The notes under the pieces were generated by a model. That model was not told where the DNA came from, ran no database searches, and saw only the letters and a list, made by a program, of their open reading frames with translations. The translations under genes were made by a program, and so were the position numbers. This document shows, one piece after another, positions 55,795 to 64,000 of a DNA stretch of 64,000 bases. The number at the start of each line of letters is the position of its first letter. Position 1 is the stretch's first letter. Source of the stretch: Mesorhabditis belari (Eukaryota; Nematoda; Chromadorea; Rhabditida; Rhabditidae); the NCBI GenBank assembly GCA_958450365.1, contig CAUEEP010000706.1, forward strand, positions 96,146 to 160,145. The letters are read 5' to 3'.

Positions 55795-55965
55795 CGAGGC
55801 TCAAGCGGCTGAAACCATTGACGACACTGACTTTCACTGATACAATCATCTCCAAAAGCTTCGAGAAATAAACGGTGAGATTCAGCAGGGGTTTTTCCTT
55901 ATTTGAAATCGTAGATCATGGCAGCTCGAGGCACGAGCTTGTTGTCATCAATTTTTGCAGTAAAA
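55795..55965 (-). mobile_element. Mariner N-terminus fragment
   Basis: The minus strand retains AMIYDFK, GKTPAESHRLFLEAFGDD and SQCRQWFQ words of a mariner transposase start, with one stop. The rest is absent. Confidence 0.65.
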
Positions 55966-56280
55966 ACCACTAGCGAAGTGAAAAGGAAAATGATTATAAA
56001 TCTAGTGAGTGTGTAGTTTATTTTTGTACAAAACATTACGTAAGCAAACACTTGGCAAAATTCGAAGCCCGCACTATTTTCTTTACACCGTGGTACAATA
56101 ACTAACTACTAACAATATGTTGATTCAATTAATACCAATGTTATTCATCCAATTCAGCGAGTGTGTTCTAAAGTTGTAAACTTAAATCTTTATTAATAGA
56201 CATTCAAATTGTAAATTTGTTCGGAAATTAGTAAAAATGGCACTGAATAAAGCAAGGTTGAGAAATGAAAGGGATTGGTT

Positions 56281-56830
56281 TTAAAAGAAATCTTTTCCAC
56301 GGCGAACACGGTATCCATATTGTCCTCTAAAAAATTAAAACATTAAAGAAAAAACCCATCTTACTGATAGTTGAACTGATAGTTGACTCTATAGAAATTG
56401 TAGAGCAACTCTTCAAAGTTCACGATTTAACGCTTTAATAATTATTTTCTTATTAACAACTAACCTCTTCTCACGAGAGGCGTCTTGACGAACGCGGTGA
56501 GCGTTTAACACAGTGGCATCGTCGTCTCTGAAAGAGAGAAATTTGTAAGCAGCTTCATACATCTCTCATTCTCACTGAAGCTTTCTCAATTCACATACAG
56601 TAAAAATCTGATATAGCAAGCCTTCACAAGAAAACTGTTTTCAATTGTGCCCATGTAGATAAATAAATCCTCGATCCGTTATGAAAAAGTTATACTCACT
56701 GAGTTAATTCAAAGTTTGCCTAGACAATGCGCTGATTTTGCATGACTTGCTTAACAAACTGCAGATTTAGAGTCAGATTTTATCAGAGTAATAAGTTGAT
56801 CAACTGATCTTAACCTCTTTTCGCGGGAAT
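56281..56830 (-). pseudogene. RxRR/KR module gene fragment lacking a signal exon
   Basis: Retained are a partial exon ending VRDSREKR (about 56830), a full exon 56527-56465 (DDDATVLNAHRVRQDASREK) and a last exon near 56326-56281 (GQYGYRVRRGKDFF, stop). It mirrors the end of module gene 4. Its upstream part is fused directly to the tail region of module gene 5, so the promoter and signal are gone. Confidence 0.6.
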
Positions 56831-56945
56831 CGCGAACCCCTTGTTTTGTTTTATGTAAAAGAATTGGAATGCAAATTTATTTGAGTTGAACCGAAAATTA
56901 GCCAAGACCAAGCCAGTTTTTTTGTATGTGCAGAGTGTGCCCTTC

Positions 56946-57767
56946 TCAATCGTTATCGCCATCTCTAAAAGAGTTTGAGAATAAAAAAAGCTTTAAAAAT
57001 GATCGCTAAACAACTTTATTTTGGCTAGTTACTGTTTTCACGAACCTTGCTTTACGAGAGAGAGGACCGCGACCACATACGTTCAGCATCAGTATCAGCA
57101 TCTCTGCAAATTGAGACTCACATACGTTGAAGTACAATTTCTATTGTCAAAATCTATCAGTAAGATTTAAGAAAAACAATTCATCCATCATTCTCAGCCA
57201 ACCTCTTCTCCTTAGGAGGATCATCGAGACGAACGCGTTCATCTTCATGAGAATCGTCATCATCTCTAAAGGGAATTGTCACCTTGACATCAATGTATTA
57301 CGAATAGTTTTATTGCACTTGTCACTTACACAAACTTACGGATAAATCGTTCTCAAAGTCTAAGATTTGTTGATGATTCACAACTAACCTCTTCTCCTTT
57401 TCGTCGTCACGGCGTTCACGTTGATCTTTTTGGGGATCCTTAGGCATGCTTCTAAAATTGGAATGCTAGGGATGGTAACACTGCTATCTTGAATCTTAGG
57501 TACAATATTGAACCGGATTGCTCAATAGGTCTGCTTGCATGATAAACACTAACCTCTTCTCCCTATCGTCGTCACGGCGTACGCGTTGGTCTCCTTGCGC
57601 CTTGTCGTCTCTATAATTGGAATGCTGGTAATTGCATTTATTCCACTATATTCTCCCATTCTAACACTTCCACAAAGATTACTCAACATATTTTTCTCTA
57701 ATAAAACTTACGCCACAATCACACAAATCAGCGCAAATGCTAGGAAAAGAAAGAAAATCGAACGCAT
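56946..57767 (-). CDS. RxRR/KR module gene 5, altered C-terminus
   Basis: Exons 57767-57712 (signal MRSIFFLFLAFALICVIVA), 57610-57554 (DDKAQGDQRVRRDDDREKR), 57451-57389 (SMPKDPQKDQRERRDDEKEK), 57265-57203 (DDDDSHEDERVRLDDPPKEK) and 57103 onward (DADTDAERMWSRSSLS, TAA at 57052). The last exon equals module gene 2's DADTDAER exon with four extra bases, which shift the frame and end the protein early. The old terminal exon (DGDND, 56946-56964) remains but is out of reach. The TATA box is at 57811-57818. Confidence 0.7.
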
Positions 57768-58066
57768 TTTGGATCAGCAAATCTTCGTTTGTCAGAATCT
57801 GATTCCCGAGCTTTTATAGCTTTGGCGGATTCCCCTAAAAAGTTGGTCAAAACATTGAAAAACCTTGTTTGGTTTTGAAAAACCTTCAGTGTTGTTGTTA
57901 TCCTTGAGGCAGAAATCTTTCGGTGGAACCATTGGATCAAAAAATTCTGACCAATATCACCTAGTCATCGCTTCAAAAAAAATCGGAAAATGAAAAAGAC
58001 AAATTGCACATCATTTTTTCCAAAAATTGTGAAAATTTGTTGATCGAAAACTTTGGGTTTCAACGT

Positions 58067-58446
58067 CTTTTTTCATTACAATAACAAGTCAATTTGGAAA
58101 ACTCGTACAAAAAGTTTATGCACAATTTGCCCGTTCTGCTGGCCAAACTCTTGTTTCATCTATAGCAATGGTTTTCTTTGAAAACGGGATTTGTTTCGTT
58201 TGTTTTTTGTTTTCCCTTTTCGAATCCTCAAAACACATTGTCCTTGAAAAAGGCGCGTTCAGAATGGTCAAGGTCAAGAATCAATCAGTGAAAAACTCTA
58301 CAAAAAACAATAACAAAGCAGAAAAAGATATTATCCCGTTTTACTACAGAGTAGTTTATATTTGCTGTCAGCTTGATAATCAGTCAACTTTGCTTTATTT
58401 GCCATTTTTGATTCTAGAGTACTTGAAAGCCAGTGTTTTGTTCTAA
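58067..58446 (+). CDS. Conserved divergent frame upstream of module gene 5
   Basis: A further copy of the MSFFITITSQFGKLVQKVYA frame, open for about 125 residues with a changed middle (ICFVCFLFSLFESSKHIV). It starts about 300 bases from the module gene's ATG. Coding status is uncertain. Confidence 0.25.
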
Positions 58447-58479
58447 AATCTGCGTAATTTGTAAAGCTATGTAAGTGTT

Positions 58480-58720
58480 TCAACGTCCGAAATAAAAAAT
58501 AATCTGACGATGCAAGGTCAGGGGAGTAAGGTGCGTGAAGCAAAAGTCTCCAACCTAGCTCCTCAATTTTTTTTATGAGTGGGGTTTAGCGTCATCGTCC
58601 AGAAATCGGACTCTTGACGGTTTGATCCCCAACTTCATTAAAGCTTTGTTAACTCTCACTAGTTTTTTTGAGTAAAGGTCTGTATAGACTGTTGGTCTAG
58701 GTTTTAGCATTGAGCTTTTT
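58480..58720 (-). mobile_element. Mariner core/C-terminus fragment
   Basis: The minus strand reads IEELGW and HAPYSPDLASSDYFLFRTLK, the mariner third-catalytic-Asp region, with frame breaks. It lies next to the chimeric exon at 58779-58869 and is probably from the same element. Confidence 0.7.
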
Positions 58721-58778
58721 AGATATTTCAATAGTATAGAGCAAATCGCCATTTAAGATTTCTAGACGGCGTCCAGTT

Positions 58779-58869
58779 CTAGAGGCTTTCATTGCCGTCT
58801 CGAAAACGCTGAAACCATCGACGACACTGACTTTTACTGATACAATCATCTCGGGATCCATATCTTTCT
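58779..58869 (-). pseudogene. GYGY-type module exon fused to mariner N-terminus
   Basis: After a TTTTTTTAG acceptor the exon begins ERYGSRDD, a diverged copy of EGYGYRVIRDD. It then runs in frame into mariner sequence (CISKSQCRRWFQRFRDGN) up to a TAG. The upstream exon 59312-59202 would splice to it in phase, but that exon's donor is lost. Confidence 0.55.
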
Positions 58870-59201
58870 CTAAAAAAATCAAAGATCAAAGAAAAACCGC
58901 ATCTTAGTAATAGTTGAATCTATAGAACTTACAGAGCAACTCTTCAAAGTTTAAGATTTAACGTTTTAACAATTGGTTTCGTATTAACAGCTTCACACAT
59001 CTCTCATTTTCACTGAAGCTTTCTCAATTCATATACATTCATATGTATATGTAAAAATCTGATATAGCAGGCTTTCACAAGAAAACTGTATTCAGTTGTG
59101 TTCATCAGTAGTCAAATAAATCCCCGATTTGTTATGAAAATGTTATACTCACTAAGTTAAGTCAAAGTTTGCTTAGATAATAAGCTGGTCAACTGATCTT
59201 C

Positions 59202-59460
59202 CTCTTCTCACGGGGATCGTCACGATGAACACGTTGATCGTAGTCGAAATCACGGCGAACTCTTTGATCAGAGTCGAAGCCACGACGAACGCGTTGATCG
59301 TAGTCGAAGTCACTAAAATTCTTCATAGCCTCTATTTCCATTCTGTTTCAAATTCCTTTACAGCAAGCCTGATGCAAACTTCCATCTACTTGAACAAAAC
59401 TTTCTCAGCAATCACAGAAAGCAGCACAAATGCTAAGAAAACAAAAAGAATTTGGCGCAT
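59202..59460 (-). pseudogene. RxRR/KR module gene, second subfamily
   Basis: The signal exon from 59460 encodes MRQILFVFLAFVLLSVIAEK, with the family donor altered (GC|TGAGAAAG). Exon 59312-59202 encodes a triple repeat of DFDYDQRVRRGFDSDQRVRR type and ends DDPREKR. Its 3' border reads AG|GAAGA instead of AG|GTTAG. With both donors changed the gene is probably dead, unless unusual sites are used. Confidence 0.5.
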
Positions 59461-59499
59461 TTTTTCGATGAGTTCGGTCAATCTCTTTCTTGTTCCCAA

Positions 59500-60470
59500 T
59501 TTTTTATAACTTTTGTGTATTTCCTAATTGCTCAAAACAAAGAAAAACCGTGATTGATTCTAGTGTTTCAATCTCAAGGCCAAAACTCGAGTGGAACCAT
59601 CAGAGAAAGATTTTTCTATTAAACGTCACGCAGTAACTGAATAAACTGTAAATAGGTACTTACAGGTATTTGTTTCTTTGAACTTGTAAAAACACAAGAA
59701 ACGTCCTTGGAAGGGCAAGCTCGAATATTGATCAAGAACACTGGCAAGAAAAGGAGAAGAATAGATAAGCATGAAAATTAATCAAGTTTTGTAACATTAT
59801 CAATAAGATATATAATCTATTGTCAAATCTAATCTTTAAACTTCAAAACAAGAAGCTTTTAAGGCATTTTATTTTTATTTTCATTTTTGTAACTGACACT
59901 TTGTAACTCGTTGACCCGTTATTAAAGGAACTCTTCTGTTTTCAAGCTTTGTTTCACTAGACTATACAGTTTTTGTGTCTGGCTCAAATGATTTTTGATG
60001 AAATGATCAAATGAATCGAAATCAAAAAAGGCGACAACCTGAAGACGCAATTTAGGCGCTTTGTTCCACAGAAACCTAGGTTGCTGTCAATAGATAAAAG
60101 ATAGAGCCCGAAAAGTTAGGTATATGGCCAAATTTTCAGGATAATCTGTTCAGCCGATTTTTTTGTAGAGCTTTTTATCGAATTTTACGAAAAACGAGTT
60201 TTTTTCACTCGACTTTCCTTGGAAAAGGACTTTTCTTAAAAAGGTAGAAAAATGAATAATCGACATTTTCTATTTAGAGCCAATTGTTGGTGAATTTGTC
60301 ATTTATTTCTTCAGACTGTACCTTTTGTATTTTGTGGAAGTAGTGCTATCTATTTTGTTTATTGTTTAGTCTCTTATCTTGAGAATTTCTCGTCACCGAT
60401 GCTCAAGAAATCAATGTGTACTGAGCTTTCGAAGGAGAATTTTTCTATCAAAGCTTTCAAAAATATATAT
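59500..60470. other. No recognisable gene
   Basis: Sequence 5' of the module gene at 59.46 kb resembles that upstream of the 54.67 kb copy for about 450 bases (for example GTAAATAGGTA and AATTAATCAAGTTTTGTAAC), showing a segmental duplication. About 60040-60330 recalls parts of the 7.1 kb MITE, highly diverged. Confidence 0.45.
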
Positions 60471-60474
60471 GCTA

Positions 60475-62436
60475 ATGAAAATTTCAATTGTTTGTTGTTT
60501 GCTATATTTGGTTACTCTAACTTTTGCGCTCAATGTCCACAAGGAACTATTCATTATGGAGACAGGAATGAATGTATCGATGCGGTGGATGCAAGTTCGT
60601 TTCAAACTTTGCAATATTGACACAACGGTCAATACTCATTGTCAATACTGAGACACATTTACCATCTTATTATCATTAGAAACAACATATTCTGGCGCTC
60701 AACTTCTTTGCACACAAGTAAATGGCCGACTTATTCCAAATCCAGGATATTTTTTGAAAATGTGGTCACTGGAACGCAAGCTGGACAAAGGTAAATTTTT
60801 AGCTATCAAAATCAACTAACTCAATTTCAGTAATTGGCAACAATAGTCATTCTTACATTGGAGTTCAACAACAAAATGGAAACTGGGTTTATGGTGATGG
60901 AAGTCCGTTGATCTATCAGAATTGGAAAAGTGGTCGGAATTTGAAGAATATTTCTAAGTAGCGTTAGTATAATACAAGACAAGATACTATTTACCACTGA
61001 ATCTTGTTAGTTCTAAGTTTTCCAGGTCATCCTTTATCCAACATGAGTTGTGCGGTGATCAGTGCAAAGGATTACCAATGGACATCCGTTGATTGTGCAT
61101 CAAGTCACTCCTTCATTTGCTCGATTCCCGATCAGACACCAACTCAAACCACAACGATTCGTGTAATCACCACTCGCACAACTCCATCCACTATTACTCC
61201 ACCCACCGTCACTCCACCATCATCTGGTGAGTAAAGGAGTCAAATAGGTAAAAGCAAATCAACTTTCATAACATTCCAGGTTGTCCAAACGGTTGGATTA
61301 TATACAAACACAACTGTTATTACTTTGCTGGAGTTTGTTTATTTTATGTTGCCCAAACATTTCTCTCTTAGAGTGCAAACTCGACCAATGTTACTTATTA
61401 TTATATAAAGATGGTGAGGCAATTTGCCAACAAATGGGATCTCTATCTCGTGTCGATTCATCCTCAGTTTGAGTTCCTTTGATTTTGTGTAACGTTAGTT
61501 TTTTGAGTATTGGTCGAATCAGTGATTTGGTCTAGACATGGGCACTAGAGGTTACAAACGTGTAGTTCATAACGCTTAATTTTCTTTAAATCTGCCGGAT
61601 TTGATATGACCCAGCTTAAAAATAGAAAATCCTCAAGAGCTATTGAATGAGCTGGGAAGCACAGGCAAATAGTAATGCTAAAAGAAAGTTACAGTGATTT
61701 GTAGTCCTGACTCGAGCGTAGTCGAAGTGATTGAGCCAGGCTACAAAACCACTATAACTTTCTTTAGAATTCTATTTTGCCTGTGCTTTAGTCTATTCGA
61801 AAGCCCTGGAGATCCTCTATTTTTAAGCTATAGATTATATCAATCCAGCAGATTTGGAAGCGAGTTAAAGTGTTTGTAGTGTTTGTCATTTTTGTAGTTT
61901 GTCGTTTTTACGTCTTACTTGGTCATACGGGAACCAGAACTAGAAATCTTCAGGATGATCACCAAGCTTTTGGTTTTTCATTAAACAAATTTGTTTAGGT
62001 AACATCGCCATTAATTCAAACACTACCGATTGTCATGCAAATCAAGCAATGATCGGATTGACATGTGTGGCAGTTGGTCGAAATAAAGACGCGGACGTGG
62101 AGTGATGGATCAACTTTCGACTTTGACGAAACTCAAACCTTTTGGTGCTGATGTTTATGGAGTAAGGGAGACGCTTCTATGGAGTAAGGAGACTTTTGAG
62201 TGATAGGATAAAGTCTTTGAGAGATAAGATAAAATTTGGACTGATAAGATGAGGACTTGTAAATACCTCTGATAGAAATTAGATTAGAATTAGAATAGAA
62301 AACTAATGAAAAAGATCGAATTAACGTTTCTCAGATGATGAATGACCCAAATTGAGCTATGAGCATGGCTACTGGGATCCATGGGGTGGCACGATGTCAT
62401 TTTCTCGATTTGTTTGCAAAATGAAAGAGAACTGAA
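60475..62436 (+). pseudogene. Two-domain C-type lectin-like gene with frame breaks
   Basis: The signal peptide (MKISIVCCLLYLVTLTFA) starts at 60475. The first CTLD continues in a shifted frame (CPQGTIHYGDRNECIDAVDA), then GAQLLCTQVNGRL, GVQQQNGNWVYGDGSPL, SCAVISAKDYQW and CASSHSFICSIPD. A Thr/Pro linker follows (to about 61228). The second CTLD has GCPNGWIIYKHNCYYFAG, EAICQQMGSL, LVSIHPQFEFL, TWSDGSTFDFDE and SFSRFVCKMKEN, ending TGA at 62436. Frame slips near 60525, 61440 and 62080 and a foldback element at 61.5-61.9 kb suggest a pseudogene. Intact relatives are secreted and bind sugars or microbes. Confidence 0.7.
61535..61890. mobile_element. Foldback MITE inside the lectin gene
   Basis: Arms of about 150 bases are inverted around a loop of about 45 bases, sharing AGCACAGGCAAA, AAAGAAAGTTA and AGCTTAAAAATAGA words. 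Outer ends resemble TTACAAACGTG / CTACAAACAC. Confidence 0.65.
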
Positions 62437-62439
62437 AGA

Positions 62440-64000
62440 GAAATAAAGTTTTGGCTTTGAATTCTGATAAAAATTGCCTTTAGGTTGTTTAATAGGTGAC
62501 ATTTGCATTTAATCGGCTATCGTACATCTGTTATTATCGAAACTGAAAACATTTATTGCACAGGCAAAACGACAAAAACTTTCAAGAACAATTTCCAAAT
62601 TCATTTGAATTTTCATACTCCTGCAAAAATTTGATTCTGTTGTCGAATTTGCTGTTTCTCGTTTTATCTTTTGTTTCCTGACTAAAACCAATTCATAAAA
62701 ACAATTGATCGAATCACTAATCATCTGTCGATAACAAAACTTTTTCAATATTTTTTCATGAAACTTATCATTGTAGAAAAAGTGAATATTTTTCCACTTT
62801 TTCTGAAATTCAAGTCTTGCATTCAAGATTTCACGAATCTCCTCAAAGTACCCATCTCCACGCCTGTGATTGTGGCATTTCAAGACAAAGAGCCAAGTCT
62901 AAATTCTTTGATGGAAGTCCATTCTCAACGTGATTTCATGAAGCTTTTGTGTAAAATAGTTGTGATTCGATGTAGAGCAGAGAATTAATCTCTTCAAGTG
63001 CTCAAGCTTGCATAAATGCTCACAAATCGGGTAGATCTGCTTCGATAACTTTGATTTGTTTACAGGAAATGAGATGATTTTGCAGAAAATTCAAGTATAT
63101 ATGCACTTGATCGGAGTCACAACAGGTAAAAGAGACAAATTTAGTGACGTGAAAACGGAGATCTTTAAGGAGTTCCCTAAAAACAGAATAAATCATCAGG
63201 GCCTGCCTGGAATTCGTCGGACAATTCGCAGATTTTGGAAACTTTTAATTAGCAAGTCGAGCTCCTGCTTTTTCGCTGAAGGATCACTTTTCCCAAGAAC
63301 ACAATCTGTTTCCTAAGCAAGCTTTTGCAAATGACAAGTTTTTTGAAAAGCTCTCATAATTAGAGCGTTACGGACAGTGAACTCAAAGCTAGTCGATTTA
63401 TCAACAATTTTTATCTGTAAAGGCTTCGGTAATATTTTACGGTCATGTCCGATTTCAGGAAAAAGTGATTGACATTTCATTAACAGATTTTCCGAAAATT
63501 CCATTTAATAGAAATATAAGATCGAAGAGATTTGTTGATCTTTGAGTAAACTGATGAGTAAAGCTGGTTGAAGATTCTCCAAGATCGACTTTTAAGCTCA
63601 AATGGGAGACGGTTCAGCGGGAAAGTTGTACGATCAGTTGAGTTTTTCTGACCCATTTTGGACAAGATTAGCTTAAGAATATTTCAAGCAATGCAATGAG
63701 AATTTGAATTTGAACAAAGGCAAAAGATTTCGAGGCAAGAGTTGGTAGAAAATTTTTTTGCAAAACGGTGTAGAAAGTTTATTAGGCAGCATCGAGAAAA
63801 TGGAAAAAGACATTCAGGTAAATGTTGTTAGAGAGATAAGAACCTTTCAGCGAGGGGTTTTGAATCAATTGATGGACACTTTTAGTCTTCATGGTTTTGC
63901 AAAGTGTAAAGAATTTCTACTGCAAGTATTCTTGCTTTACGCGATTTTTAGCTTGTTGTTATCCAACAATGAAGGTGTGAATTGTAAAGAACGATTTAAA
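62440..64000. other. No recognisable gene
   Basis: Open frames on both strands near 62509-62988 and 63056-63665 lack family motifs, signal peptides or supported splice pairs. A gene extending beyond the window cannot be excluded. Confidence 0.35.

Noticed and set aside
44434..57767. Module proteins as histone-like or nuclear RD-repeat proteins
   Set aside because: Every intact copy starts with a strong signal peptide, which argues for secretion.
62509..62988. Overlapping open frames on both strands
   Set aside because: No motif, start context, or splice support on either strand.

Overview
This window is nuclear DNA from a nematode, most likely a rhabditid. Genes are cut by short introns (about 45-75 bases) with GT donors and TTTTCAG-type acceptors. 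The gene set is typical of worms: chemoreceptor-like 7TM genes, small-worm sulfotransferases, a two-domain C-type lectin, a DUF4781 protein and small secreted proteins. The DNA is AT-rich and full of mariner and Tc1 transposons and foldback MITEs. No bacterial or organellar feature was seen. All functions come from reading translations by eye, without database searches.

Layout. 0.8-5.5 kb: chemoreceptor genes or fragments on the minus strand and mobile debris. 5.7-6.9 kb: sulfotransferase 1, whose third-exon acceptor appears broken. 7.1-8.4 kb: two MITEs. 8.4-12.7 kb: a protein-kinase gene and an unidentified gene, separated by a nest of transposons and possibly parts of one locus. 13.3-15.6 kb: a Cys-rich secreted protein and a chemoreceptor. 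16.8-19.5 kb: a microsatellite, a MITE and a nearly full-length mariner. 20.2-24.8 kb: tandem repeats, duplicated K/R-rich exons and sulfotransferase 2. 25.3-29.95 kb: MITEs, a chemoreceptor and a Tc1 relic. 30.1-33.4 kb: the DUF4781 gene. 34.7-39.1 kb: a possible HEPN/PaREP1-like gene, a mariner nested inside a MITE, and a spliced hAT-type gene.

39.8-59.5 kb holds the most unusual content: a cluster of related minus-strand genes. Each has a TATA box about 45 bases before the ATG and a first exon encoding a near-identical signal peptide. Small exons follow, all in intron phase 2, each ending in Lys-Arg with the Arg codon split AG|A across the splice site. Modules are rich in Asp, Glu and Arg and carry convertase-type sites (RERR, RVRR, RARR, REKR). 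Two genes contain 12-residue tandem arrays, one with about 90 copies. I read the family as secreted polyproteins built to be cut into many short charged peptides. Copies are intact, truncated, start-less, frameshifted or fused to transposon sequence, so the family is changing fast. A Tc1-type element with unusual catalytic spacing sits inside the cluster.

60.5-62.4 kb: a C-type lectin gene with several frame breaks. The last 1.5 kb shows nothing recognisable.
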